64,000 bases of DNA from Gnetum montanum (lineage: Eukaryota > Streptophyta > Gnetopsida > Gnetales > Gnetaceae): assembly GCA_015680685.1 (NCBI GenBank), contig MNCI01017906.1, positions 114,900-178,899 on the forward strand. Direction: 5' to 3'. Each line of letters starts with the position of its first letter. Within the stretch, counting starts at the first letter, position 1. This document shows positions 1 through 10,799 of this stretch, one piece after another. The notes below the pieces were generated by a model, which worked only from the letters and a program-made list of their open reading frames with translations, was not told where the DNA came from and ran no database searches. Made by a program: the position numbers and the translations under genes.

Positions 1-995
1 GGATCTGAGTTGTATCCCCCTTCAAAGTGTGGGATATTGTTCATGTATAAACATTTGATCTGACTGTCCTTTTGGTGCCTTGTTGGAATTCTTATAGCCT
101 CCATTATGTCAAGCATACTTCAGGTTGCAAGTAGGGGCTCGTCATGATCATCTGTTTCATGATGCCTGTGATGTCTTCATTGTTCCCTACTTTCCCTTCG
201 GTCTTTCCCTTGTCCTCTCTCTCGAATTTCCCGTCAAGGTCTCTCATTTTTCCTACGTCTATCCTCACCGTTATGTTCATGGTGGCTGTGCCCAGATGTG
301 GAAGGAGAGGGTAAGTGGTGTGATGAAGGAAAAGAAGAAGGGGAACCATCACCATGGCGATGTTTCTTACCTTCTCTTTAGCTGCTTCGACCCTGATCGT
401 TATGACAATCTAAGTGCCCATCCTTAGTATGACTTGTTGTTCCCTCCATGAACAGTTGGTGTTCACGGGGATCAAAACTAGTGTTATGTATCGTTGATCA
501 TAGGTTCTGATGCCTTACCTCCTCACCATCATTAGGAGGGGGAACATCATTTGTTAGAAAACTCGTTATAATGGGTTCCTCATCTTCTATTTTGCTAAGG
601 ATGTGAAGGGCTTTGCCCTTCAACAGTGTATGTTGGCTCTTCTACCTTAAGTCCCTGATACGTTGTGCATCTATGGGATGATAATCCCTCATGTTAAAGT
701 CTTCTGCAATGTATTCAACAAATAATTCTGTCATGCTAATCTTTGCCAAAGCACAGAAGAGCATGTTAGGGACTGATCGATCTGGGGGTAACACGATGTT
801 ACCTTGCAGATCTCTCCATCATAGCTGTTCATCTTAATGGAGGATAAAGGTAAAGTTTGGAATATACTCATCAAGATGAGTATAGACTATCTAGTATTGT
901 TTAGGACTTGGCTGATTTCAGCTATGTGTTTTTTATTGTCGACTGTTTTGTGTTTTGTCCCTAACCGGTGAGTTACTTTTGTTAGAAGAAGACAT
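1..995 (-). pseudogene. Gag N-terminal fragment of LTR element E1
   Basis: N-terminal part of the Gag polyprotein of a Ty3/gypsy (Athila/Tat-like) retrotransposon, read on the minus strand. The start is the ATG whose complement lies at 993-995, in the context AGAAGAAGACAT shared with copies N1 (52426) and E5 (28412); all three proteins begin MSSS. Positions 1-995 align by eye with 51425-52426 of N1, including the block that reads DEQLRWRD-like in other copies and the segment near position 1 matching RFEGGYN in N1. Several in-frame stops show it is dead. The rest of the element lies beyond the left edge. The structural role (RNA packaging, particle formation) is inferred from the family. Confidence 0.75.
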
Positions 996-1119
996 TGTTA
1001 TCGGTGTGCTAATTACTGTTATAAAATTTTTCTTTTAATTAATTAACCCAAAGGTTCTTTTAGGCTCCCAGCGATGTGAGTGATATCCTTTATGTTCTAT
1101 TCGGCACACAAACACTTAG

Positions 1120-1137
1120 TCCTCGACAACGGCACCA
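1120..1137 (-). other. Primer binding site of E1 (tRNA-Asp type)
   Basis: On the minus strand this reads TGGTGCCGTTGTCGAGGA and starts one base inside the LTR end. It resembles the TGGCGCCGTTGCCGGGGA site of Athila/Tat-type elements, which pairs with the 3' end of tRNA-Asp. It fixes the orientation: LTR 1139-2020 is a 5' LTR. Confidence 0.8.
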
Positions 1138-1138
1138 A

Positions 1139-2020
1139 TGATGAGTGGCGAGATACCCCTACACTCAACCATACGAATACGAGCGTAGCACGTGCGATCT
1201 AGTCGAACTTCGCAAACTAAATGCCTACACACCCCATGGAACACTTAAGGTTAATTATTCATTGTCTTCCCAAACTTACTTGTAGTTGTCACAGTGTATG
1301 GTTAAGCAAGTTTGAGGTATATTATTTTTATGCTTTTTATGTTTTATGTCTCCTATGCTAATGAGGTAAAGGGTTGAGAAACTAATCACTAACTTTAACT
1401 AATGAACTAAGTCTAAATTACCTAGCATCAACATCCGTTGCCACTTACCGTACACACCCTAAACTGATGCAACTGTGGTTACCAAACACTAATCGTTGTT
1501 GGGATCCCACGTGTAACGCACATGCTCGAAGTGGTTGTACTGAGGCACTTAACTAGGAGAAAAGGGTTGAGAGAATCTAATCTAGCCTAAGCACGATGAG
1601 CATCCATTCCTTGATCATCCATACACATCCTTAAATGCTTGTAATTAAGTCATACTCATTCTACGTTACTACAAGATAATAAATAACATGTAATAAATAA
1701 CAAGTAATAAAATCCTATTCCATGCACTACAAGGTTTATCCATGAAGCTCGTCTTTATTTCTAAACACAAACTTGTATTTAGGTACAACGTTTGCTCGAA
1801 TAAAGATCCGTTCACTTTGGGACTCCTACTACGAGCACATGGAAAATATTCTATCTCTGGAGTGATCAATTTTCCAAAGTTTTCTACTTCTAGCCTAGGA
1901 TGAAGAAATAAGGGAGAGCTGCCTCTTATTTATAGATATGATGGAGCACCGCGATATCGCATATGCGATATCGTAGGGGAAGACACGATATCGTGAGGGA
2001 TGCGATATCGTGTCCCATGA
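1139..2020 (-). repeat. 5' LTR of element E1
   Basis: Long terminal repeat of about 882 bp, minus strand, ending CCACTCATCA at 1139 next to the primer binding site. The upstream end reads TCATGGGACA, a mutated form of the family start TGATGGGACA. A TATA-like TATAAATA is at 1927-1934. Immediately upstream of it (1945-2015) are four GATATC palindromes, mostly in CGATATCG context. The LTR aligns along its length with 52569-53393, 46255-47125 and the solo LTR at 12317-13147. The bases AGCCC at 2021-2025 would be the target duplication, but the other end is outside the window. E1 interrupts the additional ORF of E2. Confidence 0.85.
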
Positions 2021-2679
2021 AGCCCTTTGGTGGGAAATAGGTGCTATGTCCCAATCTTGAAGTAGTTTCTATTTTCCAAAGTCATCTCATTGTATGACTT
2101 ATCTTCCTTGTCATATGCCTGCCTCAGCCATAGTTTCTTTATTTTGGGATTAGATTTGGTGGACAGGTGAGCAACCTTGATCCCATCATTAGGTAGGTTG
2201 AGAGTTGTAGCTATATCTTTGATTGCATAAGAGACATTCACCCCATAGATATTCACAATGGTAGCCTCATCCTTATTGTGCCAGAATTAATAAACTTCCC
2301 GCAAGTATCATTTACCACTGTCTGGTAGGATTGACCACAATGGGGATGCTTTGAGTTGTGTCCACACCACTTTTGGGGCAAATTCTATGGGTGGGCCGAA
2401 GTTCATTTTCATAATGACCAAGGCCAATGTGAACTTTTCCAAGATGGTAGTAAGGCAATTAGGAGGCAACGTGAGACATTGTCCCTGTTTAGGAGCTAGT
2501 ATTTCTATCGCCTCCCCTTGGGTCGATTGCCTGGTAGTAGGGTCCTCTTAATGGATACTAAAAGACTAGGCCTCCTATTTAGCATGTTCCTCATGTTCTC
2601 CTTTCTAGCTATGGCCACCATGTGGATAATTAGCAACTCTCTACAAGGGTTCACCTTGAGCACCTCTTTTTGGAGCCAT
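2021..2679 (-). pseudogene. Additional ORF (aORF) of E2, 5' part
   Basis: Minus-strand reading frame starting MAPKRG at 2679 and cut at 2021 by the E1 LTR. It is homologous to the aORF of E6 (start 41352, MAPKQR). Shared landmarks are SGKWYLREVY here against SGKWYMGETY there, then a block with NVSYAIKDIATTLNLPN here and VSYSVEPIT.ALGLPN there. The layout resembles the 'putative plant transposon protein' domain seen in extra ORFs of plant gypsy elements; that family call is tentative. Stops at several points show decay. The start is supported by conservation of the ATG and of a 3' splice site directly before it in both copies. Confidence 0.5.
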
Positions 2680-2754
2680 CTATAATCAAGTAAAAACCAA
2701 GTGTTACCAAGGTTATGTTTATTATCATTAATTAATTTATATCTTACTCATAAC
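2680..2754 (-). other. Putative leader intron before E2 aORF
   Basis: On the minus strand the donor CTAAG|GTTATGAG at 2754 and acceptor GATTATAG|ATGG at 2680 bracket 75 bp, with the acceptor abutting the aORF start codon. Copy E6 has the equivalent pair CTAAG|GTTAGT (41583) and GATTGCAG|ATGG (41353). Conservation of both borders in copies that otherwise differ a great deal supports a real spliced leader. Confidence 0.5.
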
Positions 2755-2759
2755 CTTAG

Positions 2760-5150
2760 TTCATTAAGCTCATAATGCATATGATTGCAAGGTTAGGAAA
2801 ATTTTCAAGAAAAATCCCCCAAGAAGTATCTAACTCTTTTTATGACCCATTGCAACTAGTTCCTTTTTCATTATATGTGGCTTAAAATCATAGTTATAGG
2901 TCCAAGGGTTACAAAAATTGGACGTCTAGCATTATCGTTAGTGATTTTGCATTATAATCCCTCAGGTTTTTAACATCCTTACCCTTACGATACCTTTTGG
3001 GGGATAAAATTTTTTAACAAATTAGCATAAAGTTTGCATGCAATCACCCCCCACAACTATGGTGAACACTTCAGGTTCAAATAGATTCAAATGGTATGAA
3101 AATCAAAGTGTTAGAGAGCTAGATATCATAAGTGGAGAATGGAGGAATAGAGCTCTAAGTCGCATGAAGAAAAAATGGCAACAACTCCCCTAGTAAAAAC
3201 TGAGAAAAATGAAGTTCATGTTGCATGGGGGTCAACTATATATACTTTTTTTAGACCTAATGTCAGGTACACAATGTCGAGGTCAAAAAATTTTGATTTT
3301 TATGGGGCCAAAGGATATGAAAATTGAAGCTCTAGGTTTGATTGGAATGTTGAAAGTTAAATTTTGTAGTTTGGGTAAGTGGAAAATTAAGTGGAGGCAC
3401 CAAAAGTAGGATAAGGTGAAGTTGTCAACATTAAAAGTATGAGAATGAGCAAGAAAAAGAGTGTTGAAAGCTCGATTGTGGGATAGAGTATGTTCATGAT
3501 AAGGGAAACAATAAAATACAACAATTGGAGTGCATGGAAGGTGAAAAATGATGTGGTCATGTTAAGCAAGTACAAAGCATAAAAGTTACACAAGTGGATC
3601 CTCCCCAAAGTAGGCTCTAGCCTATGATGCCCTTGTGTAACCATGCCTAAAATGTCCATAGTCACTAGAGGAGTCGAATGCAATGCATACCTATGAAACA
3701 AAACACACATGTTAAAACCACTGAATTAAGATAATTACTCCATGTTACATAAAACCACAAGTTATGAACATTTGGACAATGAGATGGGATGGACCAAAGA
3801 AGGGATCACAGAAATCAGGACATGAGGTGTCGTACCATGATCATAATAAAACCTTATGTGTTATTAATGGTTAGATAACCATGTTTCCTTCTTTCCAAGA
3901 TTCAAACCAAGCCCAAACCACCCTTCAGTTACACCGCATTATTTCATCCCTTTGATAAACAACCATTAGAATATCAAAGTTGCAAGGAGTAACATCACTT
4001 GGCATTTTGTCCAAGAGAGAAGCATTATTATGGTACAATTATTGGTTTTTTTTATGGTCCTGAGAAGTTGCCAACCTTCAAACATGGGTACATGTCTTTC
4101 TAGTGGGATCTGTAGAAGTTTATTCAATGCTATGTAAAGTTTCTCTTACTCCCATTTTGTGTTAGATCTACAAGGATATGGTTACAACCTCATCAACATG
4201 ATAGAACATATAGAAGTAACCAAAGAGAATCCACAAATCCCCTTGATGTCATACCCTTTACATTCCACCTTAGTTCTACACTCTTCCATCTAGACACAAT
4301 GATTATGAAGTAATTTAGAGTTTGGATGATGAAAAGGATTACCATTATGACTATAGAAAGAACCTCTTATTAGTGGAATGGGTGAATGGATGTTGTAGTC
4401 TTATTGTCCAAATAATTAGTCCCTTATGACTTGACAACATAGAGAAAAAGCCTCACCTCAATGGACAACATGATCAATAGCACGATTACATATAAGGAAA
4501 ATTAAAACAACTAGAAAAAGTAGAAAAAAGTGGAAAAAATAAGAAAATGATAAAAAATTTGTAAAAAAAAAAAGGTAAAAAGCACTTAAAAATCCTGAAT
4601 ATTAGAATGAGGGGTAACCCCCATGACTAAAAATTTGGTTGTAGCTAGGATGAATAAGTGGATGAAGAGGATCCATGCATGTATGAGACATTGGAAACAC
4701 TTCATGCCCTAGCCATTGGGTGTCTATTGGTGGTGTGATGGCTAGGTAGAAAACTTATTAGTCACACACCTAATTGTTATATGTATGGTGAGTCAGGATA
4801 TGAGGTGTGTTAACATTATGGATGACTAACCCATAGTGACACCCTTGAGTGTGAGATGGTATGCATGGATTCATGTGTCTTCTCACATTTGTAGATTCAT
4901 TGGTTGGATGTGGGATTGGAGTACGGATAGATGGTGTCCCTTGTGTATGGTCAGAGGATGTTGGTTTAGAGAAGGAAGGTGGTGCCCCAGGTTGGCCTCG
5001 TGTTGGCTCAGATGATGTAATGGGTTCACGTGTGGTTTACTTTAGCTTACAACCTTTCCTTCAGAAGGGACATTTCCAATGTTGTAGTTGCAACCCATTG
5101 GTGTTAGCATGTCTATGCACATTTGTAGCACAAGTGGCACTCATTCATTG
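2760..5150 (-). other. 3' non-coding block of E2
   Basis: No intact gene seen. The block aligns in pieces with the 3' regions of E3 (about 16300-17640), E6 (41590-43020), N1 (47600-49090) and O1 (53400-54500). Landmarks on the plus strand are GGATCCTCCCCAAAGTAGGCTC at 3596, the GATGTCATACCC block at 4244 and the CCCCCATGACTAA tract at 4619. The poly-A and AAAAAGTGG stretches at 4500-4590 match a similarly A-rich tract at the same place in N1. Confidence 0.6.
3237..3294 (-). promoter_or_regulatory. Internal promoter-like cassette of E2
   Basis: A TATATATA box (3237-3244) is followed, on its upstream side for minus-strand transcription, by the motif GTCAGGTACACAATGTCGAGG (about 3256-3276). The LTR of the same copy has a closely similar motif, ATCAGGTACACAACGTTG, near 8012-8029, also upstream of its TATA-like box. 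The cassette sits about 560 bp before the aORF ATG. Promoter function is inferred from layout and from the parallel in E6. Confidence 0.45.
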
Positions 5151-5159
5151 ATGCTATGG

Positions 5160-7069
5160 TGCTAAACCTTCTTGAGTTACTGGTGATGGCATATAAGGAG
5201 GTGGATTATGAGAATATTGAGGGTAAGTTGGATGGTAAGAGGCATGAGGTGGTGATCCTTCAGGGAATTTCATGTATTTATGGTACTTAGGAGAGTGGTA
5301 GTAGTAATTTAAAGTGGAGGACATAGAACTAGTTGGAGAAATAGGGTGTTAAACATAATAGCTGTCTGTTTTCAGTGGATAGGGCTAATGTGGTGGTCGT
5401 CTCCCCCACGACTATGGTTGTTGCCACTGTGGTTGATGACTTTGTTGAGGTTGGTCATAAGTCCTCCTAGGATGGTATGATTGGTTGTGGGGCTATCTAT
5501 AATTACCATGTGGGAGAGGAAGTCTTCCAGGCATGTGCTTTTGCACATACTTTGGATTTAGGACACCTACCTAATACTCATGTAGATGCAACAAGATGGG
5601 GCATTGGCCCTTCAAATGGTCATATATGCATAGGTCACATCCATCATCTTCATCCATGGTGGAGTCTTTAGCCTCACTTTCATCAGCCACTTTCCTCATC
5701 TACCAAAAAGTGTTCCTAATTGTTTCTTAGTTCTGTGTGCTCTATTGATTATGCATGCTTGGATTGTATTGCATGAGCTTCTCCATTACTATCTCAACAA
5801 GAGTTTTGACACTGTCATTTATCCATTTGGACATCCTATTAAACTTTGCTTCTAATTCATCTAGAGACTCCTTTATTGGCAAAGTCTATTGTGGAATCAC
5901 CTTATCAAAGGTAGTTTCATTTCCCTTAACATAAATTTGGACCTCCTTTGATTGAAGAGTTGGGTCCCATTGAGATTTCTTGACATTCTCCCATTTGCAC
6001 ATATCTCCTTCTGATTTTTCCATACGCTCTATTATCTCATTGATCTAATGGACTTGAAGCTTGTATAATTTCCCTGGGACATACATCCCAAGGGTCATCC
6101 TTATTTCATTATGAAGCCCATTTATGATGTGGTAAAGTTGCTCTTCCTTGTAGAAACCATGTCCTAGGCATCTATTCAATAAGGCATAATATCTATCTAA
6201 GGCCATGTCCAAGGGTTCATGTTCTTGTTTCCACTCTTGGATCTATCTCCTTATATTGGACACTCTTTTATAAGTTTGGTATCTCTCATTGAAAAGTTCT
6301 AGCATTGTAGACCATCATCAAATTAAGTTTTGTCTCAATGATCTATACCACACTTTGACTTTATCAATTAACATCATAGTAAAGAGCTTAAGCTTTTGCC
6401 ATCCACTTTCAATGTTATAGTTAGCACAAGCATCATGGAAGGCCTATAAATTATGTTGCAGATCTAAATCATAGCCTTTTTGCAAATTTTGGAATACTAT
6501 TCATGTCAAGCTTAGGTAGTCAACTCTTTTTGCAATACTTGCAAGATATCTTAATGGCCTTTGTGAAATGCATTAGGCTCTTAGTGGCCAATAGGGGTTC
6601 ATCGTCATCAAACAAATTGTGAGGGAAGTTCATATGTTCATGGTGTTTTCTTTGACCCTTCTCATGGGTTCAATTCTAGTTTTTAGTCTAACCCTTTAAT
6701 GGAGCTTTATCTCTATACCTATGCTCATCTTTGTTAGAACTAGACATTGAAGGGAAAGAGGAAGATGAGTAACTAGAGGAGTTGCCATGGTTTCTATGGT
6801 GTTCCCCAGGGTCCCGTAATTTCTTGTTTCTAGTTTTTTGAGGAGGTCTTAGGCCTTGGGGCATCCCCTAGTTCAAGACCTACATCATGTCCTTTGAGAT
6901 TGCCTGGCTTAGATGAATGTATCCTTTGGGTGTTGTTAGGATGGTCATGATCATAAGAAACCCTTGCATAAGGTTGATCACTCTAATCTTCTTCATCATA
7001 TATTGCATTATTTCTCCAATGAATGTGTTCATTATACTGTGCTTTGTCACTTCTGTGTGTGAGAGACAT
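5160..7069 (-). pseudogene. Gag of E2 (decayed)
   Basis: Minus-strand Gag relic, start MSLTH at 7069. The N-terminal third is unlike the MSSS...DEQLRWRD-type N-terminus of E1, N1 and E5. The core is shared: DDDEPLLATKSL near 6610, LDMNSIPKF near 6510, and the coiled stretch before the zinc knuckle. The knuckle at about 5598-5640 reads CDLCIYDHLKGQC, i.e. CX2CX3HX4C, one residue shorter than the usual CX2CX4HX4C. Frameshifts and stops are frequent. The C-terminal P/H/Y/Q-rich tail is shared with E3. No protease follows. Confidence 0.65.
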
Positions 7070-7176
7070 TGTTCTTGGTTTATGGTGTGTGTGAGCTAAG
7101 AGTTTCTGAAAGATATATCATTAAGACCTTTTATAGTGATCTTGTATAATATAACTAATCTAGATAACTAGCACCA

Positions 7177-7194
7177 TCCCTGACAATGGTGCCA
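7177..7194 (-). other. Primer binding site of E2
   Basis: Minus strand TGGCACCATTGTCAGGGA, a diverged form of the tRNA-Asp-type site, two bases from the LTR end at 7196. Confidence 0.75.
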
Positions 7195-7195
7195 A

Positions 7196-8060
7196 TGATG
7201 AGCAATGAGATACCCCTACACTCAACCATACGAATCAAAAATGTTCACACATGATTCGGTCGAATTCTATGGATGGGACTAGTTGTGGCATTTAGATTGT
7301 TATGCTTTAATCACAGTTTGTTGTCTTCCCACTTGGACTAGTGGTACCTTTTTCCTGTATGATTTAGTTCAAAGTGAGGCATATGATGTTATCTTACTTC
7401 TACACTACTCTTGATGATGCAAAAGAGATAAATTAATTAAACTAATGAATAATGAAAAACAAAGTCTAAATTAGCCTAACGCAATGGTATCTACTCTTAA
7501 TCATTCATACATGTCTTGGACTTCGTGAAGCTACTTTTGGGTTTACCAAGTGTATGTCACTAGTTGTGCCAAACGATACACCTCTAGGCAACCAAGTATT
7601 TACACTTAAACACTCAAGATTAAGTCGTACACATTCTACTTAACAACAGCATTAGTAAATAACAATAAATGAAAATATTTAACTACATAAAGAATTAAAT
7701 AATTAAAACAACAATATTAATCCAAGTGAATGTTGTAAGGATGGAAGTAATCTTGATCTTTATTGCCAATCATGTAATTTGTTTAAGCACATCACACTTG
7801 AATAAAGGTGTCATACAATTACAACATCATACTATGGGCATGCACTGGGAATAATAGAGTAGAAAGAAGAAATGGAAAAATGAAACTATCTATTACTACT
7901 TTCTAAGCTAAGCCCCCCTCATCTAGAGGCCTAAGTGTAGTATTTATACATGAGGTCTAGATGAGGCAACATCGAGTAACCAATGTCACTTATTAGCCCC
8001 AACATCAGGTACACAACGTTGCATATCCGACATTGAGGCCTATCAAATCACAACTCATCA
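7196..8060 (-). repeat. 5' LTR of element E2
   Basis: About 865 bp, minus strand, from TGATGAGTTG (complement ending 8060) to the CTCATCA-type end at 7196. TATA-like GTATAAATAC lies at 7939-7948. The U3 contains short motifs of the CATTGAGGCC / ATCAGGTACACAACG type at about 7964-8041 and lacks the GATATC palindromes of E1 and N1. The R/U5 part, including a block reading ACTATGGGCATGCACTGGG, aligns weakly with the other LTRs. CAAGG (8061-8065) flanks it, but a partner duplication cannot be checked. Confidence 0.75.
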
Positions 8061-8989
8061 CAAGGGCCATTCAAAACCATGGGCCAACTACAACATGAAT
8101 TTGATGATGAACTTTAAAGCCACAACAAATGGAAAGCCAATGATCATCACTGGATGTACCATATATTTGTGATGCAAGCCAAAAGATACCTTTCCATTGA
8201 CTTCACAAATAATGGATCAGGCATCTAGATCCCAACAACCAACAAAATTTCTTTAATAGATATCATTAAATGATGAAGATTGATCACACCTCTTCAAGAT
8301 TCATGAATTGCAAAAGATGTTGGTAAGACAATGATACATTAGTCCAAGTAACTCTTACCCATCTTAATACTATAATTGTTAATTGATTAGGATCATTGTT
8401 AAATTTCTTTTAAGAAAGTTAGTAACCGTGACTTGAATTGATTTTTTTTTGTTGAAATTCACTATCCAAGTAATCTATAAGATTCCAAGTTACCATATGT
8501 TAGCCTAGAAATGTCAATCCAACAAAATAGGCTAGTCTAGTCCTTTTAATTATTGAAAATTTAATTTCATTTTTGAACCCTAAAACTATGTCTAGCACAT
8601 AGTACTTGTTGAGACAATTCCAACGATACAAATTTTGTCTTGATTGGACTTACGGTTTGAGAGATATTGATGTTTAAAGTTTCGCATTATATGTGCATTA
8701 AAATAATATTAAATTATTATTATATTATTTGACCAAAAAAATGTCAAAATTTTAGTATCAGGAATCAACCCAAAATTTTCATTCACCTATACCAAACCCT
8801 TGCTTTTTCATCAACTGAACCACCATGTCAATTGTCGAGGCAAGGTGGAATAAAATACTAATAAAAAATTTAAAAAAAAAAAAGGTTTTTTGTAACTGGG
8901 AGGTCATGGGTTCAAACCTTGATCCCTCTAACATTAAAAATCCATTTAATAAATAAATAAATAAATAAAATTCATATTTAAAAAATAAA
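8061..8989. other. AT-rich intergenic DNA, no gene seen
   Basis: No coding signal on either strand. It ends in A-rich and (AATA)n tracts (8949-8969) before the assembly gap. A lone pol III box-B-like GGTTCAAACC at 8909-8918 is followed by the AT-rich tail, which could be the end of a SINE, but no box A was found. Confidence 0.6.
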
Positions 8990-9135
8990 NNNNNNNNNNN
9001 NNNNNNNNNNNNNNNNNNNNNNNNNNNNNNNNNNNNNNNNNNNNNNNNNNNNNNNNNNNNNNNNNNNNNNNNNNNNNNNNNNNNNNNNNNNNNNNNNNNN
9101 NNNNNNNNNNNNNNNNNNNNNNNNNNNNNNNNNNN
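8990..9135. other. Assembly gap (146 N)
   Basis: Run of N bases. It separates AT-rich DNA on the left from C-rich DNA on the right, so the junction should not be read as biology. Confidence 0.99.
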
Positions 9136-9591
9136 GCGTAGCATCAACCCTCTAGTAGTGACCCTAGCTAGCTGGCTTAGCACAAGCCCCATTGGCAATA
9201 GCCTTGGCCTACCAACGCAACATCACAACCTAGCTTTCTCTATCGATGCCACCTGCCATTTGTTGCCCACCACGAGCCTCGCTGCTCACCACATGTGATG
9301 CCAATCTACTTCGTTGTCACTCCTATAGTGTTGCTACTTTGCTACCACTATGCATCACCACATGCACTACCATCATGCATTACTTTGCCACACCACTTGT
9401 TCCGTTGTTGCCCTCCTCCCTACATGTGCCCTCAGTCACCTTTCGCATCACACCACCTAGCACTCCACGCCATGCCTCCTAGCACTACTTTGTGCCATGC
9501 CTTACCTGCCTACACCATGCCTCGCCTTCTTGCACTACGCCATGCTTGTCACTACCACCTACCTATCACTTGCCCATTGCCTATCGCACAC
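9136..9591. other. C-rich low-complexity DNA
   Basis: Plus-strand C/T-rich sequence with many CAC, GCC and CATGC words. Open frames here translate to His/Pro/Cys/Leu-rich strings without domain features. I regard them as composition effects, not genes. Confidence 0.6.
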
Positions 9592-9720
9592 ATCACCTAT
9601 CACTACCTCCAATGCCATCCATCATTGCCTCCAATGTTGCCCATCATTAACTCCAATTCTACCCATCACTACCTCCAATGTTGCCCACCACTACCTCTAA
9701 TGCCATCCATCACTACCTTC
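9592..9720. repeat. 24-bp tandem repeat
   Basis: About five to six units close to CATCACTACCTCCAATG(C/T)(T/C)(A/G)CC, each about 24 bp, with scattered substitutions. It lies at the right end of the C-rich block. Confidence 0.75.
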
Positions 9721-9989
9721 AGACATCGTCGATAATCACCTCTCCACACATAGACCTCGAGATCGACAACACTAGCTGCGTGGATCTTGAAACGGTGCAT
9801 CACTACGACCATTGCTACCTTTCACAACAAAACAACAAATTCTCTGTTATATGATGAAAAATTTTCAAGTGTTTGTCAACTGACAGAAAAATTTAAAATT
9901 TTTATCAATTAATGGAAAATTCAAATTTTCATCACTGAATTGTAGTTTAAATTAGGAACTTGCGAAAATAGTTTTAAAAATTAGGATTT

Positions 9990-10080
9990 GGTGCAGTTGT
10001 AGCAATAGTGATAAAAATTCCATAATTAAGCGCATTCGCTTTAGAGTAGAACTGGGATGGGTGACCTCTCACGAAGTCTC
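9990..10080 (+). repeat. 5S rRNA-derived relic (SINE3- or Cassandra-like)
   Basis: The 3' half is recognisably plant 5S rRNA gene sequence: ATTAAGCGCATTCGCTTTAG, then AGAGTAGAACTGGGATGGGTGACCTC (given here as landmarks). The GGATGGGTGACC word is the internal pol III control element (box C). The 5' half is diverged and about 25 bp short, beginning GGTGCAGTTGTAGCAA. A functional 5S gene is about 120 bp and far more conserved. It could come from a Cassandra TRIM LTR, a 5S-headed SINE or a stray 5S copy; flanking LTR ends were not found. Confidence 0.65.
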
Positions 10081-10790
10081 ATTTTTTACTCAAAAGTACT
10101 TAGACTCCAAAAGCCATAACTTTTAATTTTAGAAACATTTTTCGAGAAATGAAGAGTCATTTTCTATAGACTTCAACCTTTTGAGCTCAATGGTGGAGTC
10201 AAATCCATCCTAGGGAACCTGAAGATTAGTTTTTACTCCTTGCCCAATATAGCACTTTGAGATCATCAAAAGTTTAATTTTGGCATCACTCAAGCATATG
10301 ATGTCCATTTTCAACATATGAATAATCATTTCTAACATTTTTCATCCTTTTAAACTCAATGTTGAGGTTAGATTTATCACCCGGGCACTCTATAATTTAA
10401 TGATATTATAAATTTAACCTTTTGGATTTTAAGATTTAGTACATAACCCTTATAGATAGTCTTAAGATCACTATGGCATGTCATTCATTACACTACTGGA
10501 GTCAGTGTTCTTTAGGGGGGTAGAAATGTCATTAAAAATTAGATAATATAGTTACATATTACTAAGATTATATGATGTCGTTAAATATTACTAAAATTAG
10601 ATAATGTAATTATAAAATTAGATATATTAGTTGGAAAATTAGTTACTGTATCAGTATTAGTTGATTATTAGTTAATGTATTAGTTAATGATCAGTTGATG
10701 CATTAGTTAGCAAATTAGTTTAAGAAACAAAACAATCTTCAACTGTTAAGAAAAGGGTATATTAATCCATCCTATAATCAAAACATAGGA
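10081..10790. other. AT-rich DNA with TTAGTTAATG-type repeats
   Basis: No gene seen. From about 10535 to 10722 there are imprecise repeats of TTAGTTAATGTA / ATTAGATAAT words. Confidence 0.6.
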
Positions 10791-10799
10791 CAAAAAAAC

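Larger units (their letters stand above)
2021..8060 (-). mobile_element. LTR element E2, gag-only copy with additional ORF
   Basis: Minus-strand copy of the same family, cut on the left by the E1 insertion. In sense order it has a 5' LTR (7196-8060), primer binding site, gag (about 7069-5160), a long 3' non-coding block (about 5150-2760) and the additional ORF (2679-2021, cut). There is no protease, RT or integrase between gag and the 3' block; the tract CATGGGGG at 4619-4626, matching the pol end of copy O1, follows the gag-side sequence directly. The same arrangement in E3 indicates a non-autonomous subfamily rather than one random deletion. Confidence 0.7.

Noticed and set aside
2021-2025. 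Target duplication AGCCC for E1
   Set aside because: The other end of E1 is outside the window, so it cannot be verified.
4861-5151. 96-codon plus-strand open frame
   Set aside because: It runs antisense to the gag/3'-block junction of E2, whose sequence is shared with E3. No domain and no conservation as a protein.
8909-8918. Box-B-like GGTTCAAACC with AT-rich tail
   Set aside because: No box A at the right distance upstream; the A-rich tract intervenes. Not enough for a SINE or tRNA call.
8779-9198. 139-codon minus-strand frame
   Set aside because: It spans the run of N, so the frame is meaningless.
9246-9735. Two overlapping plus-strand open frames up to 146 codons
   Set aside because: They lie in C-rich low-complexity DNA and the 24-bp repeat; translations are His/Pro/Cys strings that overlap each other.
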